From positions 186,001 through 250,000 of the forward strand of contig NZ_JAENBP010000002.1 in NCBI RefSeq assembly GCF_016481285.1: a DNA stretch of 64,000 bases, read 5' to 3'. The DNA is from Streptococcus zalophi. GTDB taxonomy: Bacteria; Bacillota; Bacilli; Lactobacillales; Streptococcaceae. Within the stretch, counting starts at the first letter, position 1, and each line of letters begins with the position of its first letter. The position numbers and the translations under genes are program-made. The notes under the pieces are model-generated. The model searched no databases and was not told the DNA's origin. It worked only from the letters and a program-made list of their open reading frames with translations. This document shows positions 51,156 through 58,709 of this stretch, in pieces.

Positions 51156-51182
51156 AACATAATTTATTGAAAGGAGACTCTG

Positions 51183-51551
51183 ATGGCCTGGAAATTTGAT
51201 GAAAAATCCCCAATTTATGTTCAGATAGCTCAACGTGTCAAGATGAGAATTATTAGCCAAGATATCAAGAGTGGTGAGCAACTACCTACTGTTAGAGAAT
51301 TTGCAGAAGAAGCCGGCGTTAATCCTAATACAATGCAACGTGCATTTATAGAACTTGAGCGCGATGGAATGGTTTACTCTCAGCGAACATCTGGTAGATT
51401 TGTTACCGATGACAAAGAGCTCATTGAACAAAAGCGTCACGAACTTGCAGAAGAAGAAATAAAAATGTTTATTAATCACATGAAAAAAATTGGCTTTGAT
51501 GATAAAAAGATTATTGAAGAATTAATGAAATATTTAGGAGAAAGTAAATGA
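51183..51551 (+). CDS. GntR-family regulator, YtrA subfamily
   Basis: A 122-residue DNA-binding protein. The N-terminal winged helix-turn-helix has KSPIYVQIAQRVKMRI and GEQLPTVREFAEEAGVNPNTMQRAF. Only a short helical tail follows, too small for a ligand domain, which marks the YtrA subfamily. Such regulators control adjacent ABC exporters, often in response to cell-wall antibiotics. Its stop overlaps the start of the ATPase gene by 4 nt. The inducer here is unknown. Confidence 0.9.
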   Translation: MAWKFDEKSPIYVQIAQRVKMRIISQDIKSGEQLPTVREFAEEAGVNPNTMQRAFIELERDGMVYSQRTSGRFVTDDKELIEQKRHELAEEEIKMFINHMKKIGFDDKKIIEELMKYLGESK

Positions 51552-52246
51552 CAGACTTACTACAACTACATCATGTCACTAAAAACTATGGTAAATTCAC
51601 TGCCTTAGATGATATTACCTTAAGTTTACCAGCTGGAAAAATTATTGGATTACTTGGACCAAATGGTAGTGGAAAAACAACTCTCATCAAGTTAATCAAC
51701 GGTCTTTTACAACCAACTAATGGTGATATTGTTATTGATGGCTTTAGACCATCTGTAGATACAAAGAAAATTATTTCCTATCTGCCTGACACCACTTACC
51801 TACAAGACAATATGAAAGTCGAAGATCTTTTAGTTTTATTTAAAGATTTCTATGATGATTTTGATAATGACCGAGCAATCACTCTTTTAAATGACTTAAA
51901 TATTTCCCTCAATCAAAAACTTAAAAATTTGTCTAAAGGAAATAAAGAAAAAGTTCAATTAATCTTAGTGATGAGTCGTAAAGCCAAATTATATATTCTA
52001 GATGAACCTATTGGTGGTGTTGATCCTGCTGCTAGAGACTATATTTTAAAAACCATTATTAACAATTATTCTGAAGAAGCTTCTGTCATTATTTCGACAC
52101 ATCTCATTGCTGATATTGAACCAATATTAGATGAAGTTGTCTTTATCCAAAACGGTACTATTGTTCTTCAAGGGAATGCTGATGACTTAAGAGAAAAACA
52201 TGGGAAATCAGTTGATGCTATTTTCAGAGAAACGTTCAAGGCTTAA
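51548..52246 (+). CDS. ABC transporter ATP-binding protein (YtrB-like)
   Basis: A 232-residue ABC ATPase with the P-loop GPNGSGKTT, signature LSKGNKEKVQ, Walker B LYILDEPIGGVDP and switch His in STHLIADIE. Operates with the permease 14 nt downstream, probably as an exporter of a peptide, lipid or antibiotic. AGGAG precedes the ATG inside the end of the regulator gene. Confidence 0.92.
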   Translation: MTDLLQLHHVTKNYGKFTALDDITLSLPAGKIIGLLGPNGSGKTTLIKLINGLLQPTNGDIVIDGFRPSVDTKKIISYLPDTTYLQDNMKVEDLLVLFKDFYDDFDNDRAITLLNDLNISLNQKLKNLSKGNKEKVQLILVMSRKAKLYILDEPIGGVDPAARDYILKTIINNYSEEASVIISTHLIADIEPILDEVVFIQNGTIVLQGNADDLREKHGKSVDAIFRETFKA

Positions 52247-52260
52247 AGGAGAATAACACA

Positions 52261-53094
52261 ATGTTTAGAAAATTAATTAAATACGAAATCAAGTCTGTAG
52301 GAAAGTGGTATTTTGCTCTTTATGGCGCTATCATGTTTTGTGCCACCATTCTAGGACTATATATTAGTAGCTTTAGTACTAATAGTGTCTTTGGTCGTAG
52401 TATCTATACTGAAGGAAGAGAATTAACAACCTCTGAACAAATTATTATGTTCGCCATTATACTGATTTTTGTTTCCTTAATCATTGGAATTGGAATATCA
52501 ACTCTCTTTATTATTGTTAATCGCTTCAACAAGAATGTCTTTGGTCGTGAAGGTTATTTAACATTAACACTTCCAGTATCAACGCATCAGATTATTCTTT
52601 CAAAATTATTAACATCATTTTTATGGTCAGTTTTGAGCGCTATTATTCTTCTTTTCAGTTTTTTCTTACTGATTATTCCAAATGTTCCCTTAAATGAGCT
52701 CTTCTTATACTTGCCAAATCTAATAGCTTCAATCCCAATTGGAAGATTTTTATTGTTAATACTGTATTTTATTACAGCAAGCATAGCCTCTATTCTCTTA
52801 ATTTATTTTGCTATTTCTATTGGTCAACTCTTCCAAGACAAAAGAGCATTAATGGGATTTGTAGCACTTTTTGGTATCGTTATTTTAGAATCTGTTATTG
52901 AAGCAATAGTTTTTGGAAATTTCAATTTTACAATAAGTGCTTCCTATCAAAGTGATGGTATAAATAATTATAATGGTGTTATTTCTGGATTTGACCCTTA
53001 CATTATAAAAGAAATCGGAGTTTTTCTTGTTCAATCAGCTATTTATTACTTTGGTACTCACTATATCATCAAAAATAAATTGAATATTCAATAA
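52261..53094 (+). CDS. ABC-2 type transporter permease
   Basis: A 277-residue membrane protein with six predicted helices (about 19-36, 60-83, 108-136, 145-170, 180-200, 245-265) and large polar loops. It forms the membrane part of the GntR-controlled ABC exporter. No specific substrate can be named. AAAGGAG precedes the ATG. Confidence 0.87.
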   Translation: MFRKLIKYEIKSVGKWYFALYGAIMFCATILGLYISSFSTNSVFGRSIYTEGRELTTSEQIIMFAIILIFVSLIIGIGISTLFIIVNRFNKNVFGREGYLTLTLPVSTHQIILSKLLTSFLWSVLSAIILLFSFFLLIIPNVPLNELFLYLPNLIASIPIGRFLLLILYFITASIASILLIYFAISIGQLFQDKRALMGFVALFGIVILESVIEAIVFGNFNFTISASYQSDGINNYNGVISGFDPYIIKEIGVFLVQSAIYYFGTHYIIKNKLNIQ

Positions 53095-53097
53095 GAA

Positions 53098-53130
53098 AGA
53101 GCCTCTACTGTTGAGGCTCTCTTTGTTTTT
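53098..53130 (+). terminator. Terminator of the GntR-ABC operon
   Basis: AGAGCCTC/GAGGCTCT stem, 7-nt loop, then CTTTGTTTTT, starting 3 nt after the permease stop. The -35 of the tRNA-Arg promoter lies in its descending arm. Confidence 0.85.
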
Positions 53131-53140
53131 ATGATATAAT
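53111..53140 (+). promoter_or_regulatory. tRNA-Arg promoter
   Basis: TTGAGG, 18 nt, TATAAT with an extended TGA before the -10. The start near 53147 would leave almost no 5' leader. Confidence 0.65.
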
Positions 53141-53147
53141 AGTGCTA

Positions 53148-53219
53148 CCAACTTTAGTGTAATGGATATCACGCAAGATTCCGGTTCTTGAAATGGGGGT
53201 TCGATTCCCTCAAGTTGGA
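53148..53219 (+). tRNA. tRNA-Arg (anticodon CCG)
   Basis: A 72-nt cloverleaf. The acceptor CCAACTT pairs with AAGTTGG, with discriminator A. The anticodon stem CAAGA/TCTTG encloses TTCCGGT with CCG at 53181-53183. The T-loop is TTCGATT. CCA is not encoded. It reads the rare codon CGG. Confidence 0.93.
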
Positions 53220-53227
53220 TTGCATAG

Positions 53228-53253
53228 AAAAAAGGCACTGTTGTGCCTTTTTT
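53228..53253. terminator. Bidirectional terminator between tRNA-Arg and the DUF3862 gene
   Basis: AAAAAAGGCAC/GTGCCTTTTTT, 11 bp with a TGTT loop. Serves the tRNA on the plus strand and the lipoprotein gene on the minus strand. Confidence 0.9.
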
Positions 53254-53908
53254 ATTTGTCTTTCTTTTCTTTTTCGTCTTCTTTATCTTCTTTTAACCCA
53301 GATTGCTCTTTTGAAACTAGACCATCTTGATTAAAGAACATTTCAACAGTAGCTACACCATCAGATTTTAAACCACTTATCCAAATGGCTTGAATGTCAC
53401 GACCTTCAGAGGAAGATACCTCAGATAGGACATCTGGCTCACCAAACACTTGTTTAACCTCTAGATAAGACGTTCCCTCAGCAATCTCATTGTATGTTTC
53501 TTTTGAGATGGTTGCTTTACGGATAAAACTAAAATTTGAGATTGATCTGACAACGCTACTATTTTCAAATAATTTTACTGTGACTTGAACATTATCAAAC
53601 TGCCACTTGTAGACATCAAGACTAACTTCTCCAGCAGGCTCTTGTTCAATACTCGTTGGTTCTCCAAACAAAGTTTTTAATTCTTCAAACGTTGTACCAC
53701 CTTTAAATTCATCTTTTGCTAAAGCGATATGAACCTCGTTAAAGTTAAAACGAATATCTTGATGCTCGGCAATTTCTGCTGGTTTTTGATTTAAGGCTGA
53801 TTCTTCTTCTGTTGTGATTTCAGTTACCTTTTTTTCATTGTTACTTGAGCAAGATATTAAAAAAAAGGCTGACAGGATAACAGCTAAAAATAAGAGGGTT
53901 TTTTTCAT
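53252..53908 (-). CDS. DUF3862 lipoprotein
   Basis: A 218-residue lipoprotein with lipobox LISC (Cys about 20). Two SmpA/BLIP-like halves follow, each with an F-[GE]-EP turn (TLFGEPTSI and QVFGEPDVL), then a highly charged tail of about 15 Asp, Glu and Lys residues. This matches the DUF3862 family of streptococci, of unknown function. The fold suggests protein binding at the cell surface, which is inference. The ribosome site is weak (GAG). Confidence 0.85.
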   Translation of the reverse strand: MKKTLLFLAVILSAFFLISCSSNNEKKVTEITTEEESALNQKPAEIAEHQDIRFNFNEVHIALAKDEFKGGTTFEELKTLFGEPTSIEQEPAGEVSLDVYKWQFDNVQVTVKLFENSSVVRSISNFSFIRKATISKETYNEIAEGTSYLEVKQVFGEPDVLSEVSSSEGRDIQAIWISGLKSDGVATVEMFFNQDGLVSKEQSGLKEDKEDEKEKKDK

Positions 53909-53952
53909 GCTTTTCTCACATTCTTTTATATCATATTTATTTTAATAATAAA

Positions 53953-54296
53953 TGGAGCCGGTGGGAGTCGAACCCACGTCCAAACACCTGCTAACATATT
54001 TGTCTACAACCATAGGCTATGTCTTATTTTAACTAATTAATGACACATAGCTCAAGTCACTAAATAGCGAGTCTATCAGTCTCTTTGTAATTAGCTAGAC
54101 AATAATCACACGTAGCTTACTATTTTAAGACTTTTAAAGAGACGTAAGCAATCTCATAAAAGTCACGAGAGCTGGTTTTTAGGCAGCTACTGCGTAAGTT
54201 GTGTTATTTTTTGCAGTTATATTTAACTGGCATTTTACATCTGCCGATGGGTTGCAAAATATGCCTCATAATGCCTGTCGAATCCGTAACGACCCC
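53953..54296 (-). ncRNA. ssrA: tmRNA (ssrA)
   Basis: Transfer-messenger RNA frees stalled ribosomes and tags the unfinished protein for degradation. The 344-nt gene starts GGGGTCGTTACGG and ends in the tRNA-like T-arm GGGTTCGACTCCC and CCGGCTCC plus discriminator A. CCA is not encoded. Pseudoknot-rich sequence fills the middle. The tag frame lies at 54214-54179. SmpB is not in this window. Confidence 0.97.
54179..54214 (-). other. tmRNA tag reading frame
   Basis: GCA resume codon through TAA, encoding AKNNTTYAVAA, a typical streptococcal degradation tag ending in the hydrophobic AVAA recognised by Clp and related proteases. Confidence 0.92.
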
Positions 54297-54319
54297 TAAA
54301 TAGTTGATAACACTCTATT

Positions 54320-54348
54320 AGTATATCAAAAAAAACAATCTTTAGCAA
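54320..54348 (-). promoter_or_regulatory. tmRNA promoter
   Basis: TTGCTA, 17 nt, TATACT with extended TGA on the minus strand. A start near 54313 leaves a short 5' leader to be removed by RNase P. Confidence 0.75.
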
Positions 54349-54363
54349 AGTTGAAAAATAATA

Positions 54364-54390
54364 AAAACTCACTGAAAATCAGTGAGTTTT
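54364..54390 (-). terminator. rpsA terminator
   Basis: AAAACTCACTGA/TCAGTGAGTTTT, 12 bp with a 3-nt loop, 8 nt past the rpsA stop, followed by TTATTATTTTTC on the minus strand. Confidence 0.85.
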
Positions 54391-54398
54391 CGTTATCA

Positions 54399-55595
54399 TT
54401 ATAATTCAATGTCACCGAATAAATCAGCCATTGAGAATCCAGTTTGAGTTTCTGGTAAATCGTAATCACGTTTTTCTTGACGTTTTGGACGACGAGGTTT
54501 AGATTGACGTTTTTCTTCAGTGTTTTCTTGTGCTGGGCGTTCTTCCAAAGCTTTAAGAGAAAGTGATACACGTTCATCTGCAGCATTAACATCTAGAACT
54601 TTAACAGTCACATCTTGACCAACTGATAAAACATCTTTAGGATTTTCAACACGTTTGTGAGAAATTTGTGAAATGTGAACTAATCCATCAATACCTGGAA
54701 GAACTTCAACGAAAGCACCAAAATCAGTAAGACGTTTTACTTTTCCTTCAATCACATCACCAGCAGCAAGTTTTTGTTCAACACCATCCCAAGGTCCAGG
54801 AATTGTTGCTTTTAATGATAGTGATACACGACCAGCTTCTTCATCAATTGAAAGAACTTTAACTTCCACTTCTTCACCAACAGATACAACTGATTTAGGT
54901 GAAACATTTCTTTCGTGAGATAACTCAGTGACATGGATAAGACCATCAACACCACCAAGATCAACAAAGGCACCAAAGCTAGTTAAACGAGCCACTTTCC
55001 CAGTAACAACTGATCCTTCAGTTAATGTTGAGAAAACTTCTTTGCGAGCTTCTGCAGCTGCTTCTTCAACAACTTCACGACGCGAAAGGATGAAACGATT
55101 TTCAGAAGCATCTACTTCTTTAATACGAGCATCTATTTCTTGACCAACAAATTTTTCAGTATTACGAACAAAACGTGTGTCAATCATTGAAGCTGGAATA
55201 AAGCCACGTAGGCCTTCAAATTCGATAGCTAAACCACCTTTAACAGCACGAGTCACTTTAACAGTGATAACATCACCTTCGCGACCAATAAGTTTGTCCC
55301 AAGCTTTGCGAGCTTCTAAACGTTTTTTAGACACTAGGAAAGTCACTGTGTCAGTATCTTTTCCGACTACTTGACGAAGAACAAGTACCTCAAGTGTTTC
55401 CCCTGGTTTTACTAAATCATTAATGTCAGCATTACGATCATTAGTTAACTCACGAAGTGTTAATACACCTTCAACACCAGTACCACTGATAACAACGTTA
55501 GCTTGATCGTTATCAACTGTCAATACTTCTGCGGTAACAACGTCACCAGCATTCACTTCGCTAACACTATTTAGCAAATCTTCAAATTCATTCAT
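54399..55595 (-). CDS. rpsA: 30S ribosomal protein S1 homologue
   Basis: A 398-residue protein with four S1 RNA-binding domains (starting near residues 15, 103, 192 and 277; the third and fourth have TSFGAFVDLGG and TDFGAFVEVLPG cores) and a basic, Glu-rich tail (EKRQSKPRRPKRQEKR). This is the short Firmicute form, lacking the two ribosome-binding domains of E. coli S1. It helps mRNA binding and may matter for non-canonical starts. GGAGG lies 10 nt before the ATG. A leader of up to 126 nt, with an AGAAAAT/ATTTTCT hairpin, separates it from the tRNA pair. Confidence 0.95.
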   Translation of the reverse strand: MNEFEDLLNSVSEVNAGDVVTAEVLTVDNDQANVVISGTGVEGVLTLRELTNDRNADINDLVKPGETLEVLVLRQVVGKDTDTVTFLVSKKRLEARKAWDKLIGREGDVITVKVTRAVKGGLAIEFEGLRGFIPASMIDTRFVRNTEKFVGQEIDARIKEVDASENRFILSRREVVEEAAAEARKEVFSTLTEGSVVTGKVARLTSFGAFVDLGGVDGLIHVTELSHERNVSPKSVVSVGEEVEVKVLSIDEEAGRVSLSLKATIPGPWDGVEQKLAAGDVIEGKVKRLTDFGAFVEVLPGIDGLVHISQISHKRVENPKDVLSVGQDVTVKVLDVNAADERVSLSLKALEERPAQENTEEKRQSKPRRPKRQEKRDYDLPETQTGFSMADLFGDIEL

Positions 55596-55721
55596 TCTAA
55601 AAAATCCTCCAACAGAAAATCAGTTTTCTAATTTTCTGATAACAATATATTTTCTCAAGGTAACCCGCAAATGACAACAAAATTTATCTTTGACGGTCTT
55701 AGGTGAAACCTAATACCATGA

Positions 55722-55793
55722 CTGGGGTAGCTGGATTCGAACCAACGCATGAGGGAGTCAAAGTCCCTTGCCTTACCGCTTGGCTATACCCCA
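55722..55793 (-). tRNA. tRNA-Gln (anticodon TTG)
   Basis: A 72-nt cloverleaf. TGGGGTA pairs with TACCCCA, with discriminator G. The anticodon loop CTTTGAC contains TTG, and the T-loop is TTCGAAT. It follows tRNA-Tyr after 5 nt in one transcript; CCA is not encoded. A weak TTAGGT/ACCTAA hairpin follows at 55699-55713. Confidence 0.95.
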
Positions 55794-55798
55794 TGAAA

Positions 55799-55879
55799 TG
55801 GAAAGAGAGGGATTCGAACCCCCGAACCCGAAGGAGCGGATTTACAGTCCGCCGCGTTTAGCCTCTTCGCTATCTTTCC
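55799..55879 (-). tRNA. tRNA-Tyr (anticodon GTA)
   Basis: An 81-nt class II tRNA with a long variable arm. Acceptor GGAAAGA/TCTTTCC, discriminator A, anticodon GTA within CTGTAAA, T-loop TTCGAAT. First of the Tyr-Gln pair. Confidence 0.95.
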
Positions 55880-55891
55880 ACAACAAGAACA

Positions 55892-55920
55892 ATTTTAACA
55901 TAAATTCTTATTGTAATCAA
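55892..55920 (-). promoter_or_regulatory. tRNA-Tyr/Gln promoter
   Basis: TTGATT, 17 nt, TAAAAT with extended TGT on the minus strand, 12 nt before the tRNA-Tyr 5' end. Confidence 0.7.
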
Positions 55921-55936
55921 GACTTTTTAGGGATTT

Positions 55937-56167
55937 TTAGTGATTTAAATTATATTTTTCTATGATGTTGCTCACTGCTAAATCCATTGATTTATGAAAA
56001 CTTAATACATCATTGTTTTGAACAACAGCAAACTTTTCATCCATCTCAACTATACTCCCAATCACTTTTCGTCCAATTTTTAACTGAAAACCATTTACTT
56101 CACTGTTTGATAGATTTACTTTGCCTTCTACAATTTCAACTGTAATTTTTTTATCTTTTTTACTCAT
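55937..56167 (-). CDS. DUF2969 family protein
   Basis: A 76-residue soluble protein starting MSKKDKKITVEIVEG, predicted mostly beta strand with a C-terminal helix. It matches the small DUF2969 family of lactobacilli and streptococci, of unknown function. GAGGTG precedes the ATG. It lies 67 nt after parC. Confidence 0.8.
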   Translation of the reverse strand: MSKKDKKITVEIVEGKVNLSNSEVNGFQLKIGRKVIGSIVEMDEKFAVVQNNDVLSFHKSMDLAVSNIIEKYNLNH

Positions 56168-56195
56168 AGTTCACCTCTTGCTATAGATTTTACAC

Positions 56196-56232
56196 AAAAA
56201 AGCAGGAGCTTGCAAGAGCAAACTCGGCTACT
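56196..56232 (-). terminator. Possible parC terminator
   Basis: An imperfect stem (AGC.CGAG against CTC.CTGCT) followed by six Ts on the minus strand just past the parC stop. The pairing is interrupted, so some read-through into DUF2969 is likely. Confidence 0.4.
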
Positions 56233-56234
56233 TT

Positions 56235-58694
56235 TTATTTTCTCACTAATCTGACACTCAATACTTCCTGCTCAGAAATAGTATCCGAAATAAAACTACC
56301 ATTGCTAGTTCTTTCAGACTGAGGTAGAGTGGCTAAATTAACACTATATTTTTCTTGTGTTTGTGATATCACTTCTAATAATTCTTTTTCTTCTGAGGTT
56401 TCAGTTGAAAATAAATCAATTAAGTCGTCTTTTGCAGTGATAATTCCCGAAGCAAAAACACGATGTGGCTTAGCTTTTAGTTCACGAATGACTTGAAGAC
56501 CACGATTGGCTCTACTTGTTTTTGGAATAAGATTAACTGCCATTTTCTTTAGGCTTCCACGTTGCGTTAAAATAAACATATTCTCACTAGTGACTTTAAA
56601 AGCACCCACCACAAAATCATTTTTTTTAAGATTAATCGCCTTAACACCAGCTGCTTTATTACCTACAACTGGAACCTCATCAACACCAAATCTAAGAGCA
56701 TAACCTTTATTTGTAACTAACATAAGGTCTTCTAACACAATTGGTGAGATAGAAATGATTTCGTCATCATCGCCTTTTAGTTTGGCGTATTTAATTGCCT
56801 TAGTTTTATAAGTACGCCAAGGAGTCAATTCTTGACGTTCAAAACGCTTAATTTGTCCTTTTTTAGTCACTGAGAAATAAGTCATGGCTTGTTTCTCAAA
56901 ATCATCAATGATTTCAGCATAGATGATGCTTTCATCTGTTGAAAAGGTTGTAATAGACTGGCTAAGATGTTCTCCAACGTCTTTCCACTTGATATCAGAC
57001 AAGTCATAAATAGGACGATAAATAACATTACCAAAATTGGTAAATAGTAGCAAATGTTGTGTCGTCTTAGCCTGTTCGAGGAAAATCAATTCGTCATCCT
57101 CACGTTTCCCAACTTCTTCAACATCAGATGCAGAAAAAGATCGGGGGCTAGTCCGTTTAAGATAGCCTGCTTTTGTAACACTAACATAGGTGTCTTCTTC
57201 GACAATTAGACTAGCTGTATCAATTTCAATACTTTGTGTTTTAGCTTGAAGTTCACTGCGACGAGGATTAGCAAATTTCTTTTTCACTTCTCGCAATTCT
57301 TTTTTCATCACATTAAACAATGTTTTTTCATCACCAATAATGGCTGAAAGAGTTGCAATTTTCTCGCGTAAACTAGCTTCTTCTTCTTCAAGTGTGATGA
57401 TATCGGTATTGGTCAAACGATAAAGTTGCAAGGTCACAATCGCTTCAGCTTGTTCTTCTGAAAAGTTATAGCTTATTTTCAAGTTTTCTTTAGCATCAGA
57501 CTTGTTATCACTTGATCTAATCAAAGCAATGATTTCATCTAAAATAGAGATAACTCTGATTAAACCTTCAACAATATGAAGGCGTTTTTCAGCCTTGTTT
57601 TTATCAAATTGAGAACGTGCTAAGATTACTTCTTGGCGATGATTGACATAACTCTTTAAGATTTTTTTCAAGCCAACTTGACGAGGCGTAAAGTTATCAA
57701 TTGCCACCATATTAAAATTATAATTAATTTGTAAGTCGGTGTATTTAAAGAGATAATTTAAGACTGTTTCTTCGTCTGCTTCTTTTTTCAGTTCAATCGC
57801 AATACGTAAACCCGTTCTATCAGACTCATCACGGACTTCAGCAATTCCAGGCACCCTATTATTGACTCTGACATCATCAATTTTTTTAACAAGAGTGGCT
57901 TTATTGATTTCATAAGGGATTTCCTTAACAATAATCTGTTTTTTACCGCCTTTTAGCGTTTCTATGCTGGTTAAGCTACGAACAACAATTCTTCCTTTAC
58001 CAGTCTCATAGGCTTTTTTAATCTCATCAGCACCTTGAATAATAGCTCCTGTTGGAAAATCTGGTCCAGGTAAGAAGGTCATTAGTTTTTCAAGTGTTGC
58101 TGTTGGGTGGTCAATCATATAAACGACCGCATCAATCACCTCTGAAAGATTATGAGGTGGGATATCTGTGGCATAACCTGCTGAGATACCAGAAGAACCA
58201 TTCACCAATAAATTAGGAAAAGCTGACGGTAAAACGGTTGGTTCTTTTTCTGTATCATCAAAGTTCCAGGCAAAAGGAACTGTCTGTTTTTCAATATCCG
58301 TTAAAAGATAGGAAGCCATTTCTGATAAACGCGCTTCTGTGTAACGCATGGCTGCCGGTGGATCACCGTCCATGGAACCATTGTTACCATGCATTTCAAC
58401 CAGAATTTCTCGATTCTTCCAGTCTTGACTCATTCTTACCATGGCATCATAGATAGAGGAGTCACCATGGGGGTGAAAATTCCCCATAATATTTCCGACT
58501 GATTTCGCTGACTTACGATAACTCTTATCAAATGTATTGCCATCTTTATTCATCGAATATAAAATACGACGTTGAACGGGCTTTAAGCCATCACGAATAT
58601 CTGGAAGAGCACGCTCTTGGATGATATATTTCGAATAGCGACCAAAACGCTCACCCATGATGTCTTCTAAAGACATGTTTTGAACATTAGACAT
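56235..58694 (-). CDS. parC: DNA topoisomerase IV subunit A
   Basis: ParC is the DNA-cleaving subunit of topoisomerase IV, which separates linked daughter chromosomes. It has 819 residues with catalytic Tyr118 (PAAMRYTEA). In the quinolone region, Ser79 and Asp83 ([12 protein letters not shown]) are the sensitive-type residues. The beta-pinwheel domain lacks the GyrA box, which distinguishes it from gyrA at 7127-9598. AAGGAGG precedes the ATG; it lies 15 nt after parE. Confidence 0.97.
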   Translation of the reverse strand: MSNVQNMSLEDIMGERFGRYSKYIIQERALPDIRDGLKPVQRRILYSMNKDGNTFDKSYRKSAKSVGNIMGNFHPHGDSSIYDAMVRMSQDWKNREILVEMHGNNGSMDGDPPAAMRYTEARLSEMASYLLTDIEKQTVPFAWNFDDTEKEPTVLPSAFPNLLVNGSSGISAGYATDIPPHNLSEVIDAVVYMIDHPTATLEKLMTFLPGPDFPTGAIIQGADEIKKAYETGKGRIVVRSLTSIETLKGGKKQIIVKEIPYEINKATLVKKIDDVRVNNRVPGIAEVRDESDRTGLRIAIELKKEADEETVLNYLFKYTDLQINYNFNMVAIDNFTPRQVGLKKILKSYVNHRQEVILARSQFDKNKAEKRLHIVEGLIRVISILDEIIALIRSSDNKSDAKENLKISYNFSEEQAEAIVTLQLYRLTNTDIITLEEEEASLREKIATLSAIIGDEKTLFNVMKKELREVKKKFANPRRSELQAKTQSIEIDTASLIVEEDTYVSVTKAGYLKRTSPRSFSASDVEEVGKREDDELIFLEQAKTTQHLLLFTNFGNVIYRPIYDLSDIKWKDVGEHLSQSITTFSTDESIIYAEIIDDFEKQAMTYFSVTKKGQIKRFERQELTPWRTYKTKAIKYAKLKGDDDEIISISPIVLEDLMLVTNKGYALRFGVDEVPVVGNKAAGVKAINLKKNDFVVGAFKVTSENMFILTQRGSLKKMAVNLIPKTSRANRGLQVIRELKAKPHRVFASGIITAKDDLIDLFSTETSEEKELLEVISQTQEKYSVNLATLPQSERTSNGSFISDTISEQEVLSVRLVRK

Positions 58695-58709
58695 GATTGC
58701 CTCCTTTCT

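Noticed and set aside
54326..54592. 88-codon frame overlapping the rpsA 3' end
   Set aside because: Out-of-frame shadow of rpsA running through its terminator; Lys/Asn-rich with no homology.
55640..55660. CodY-like box (AATTTTCTGATAACA) in the rpsA leader
   Set aside because: Three mismatches to the consensus in AT-rich DNA, and rpsA is not a usual CodY target.
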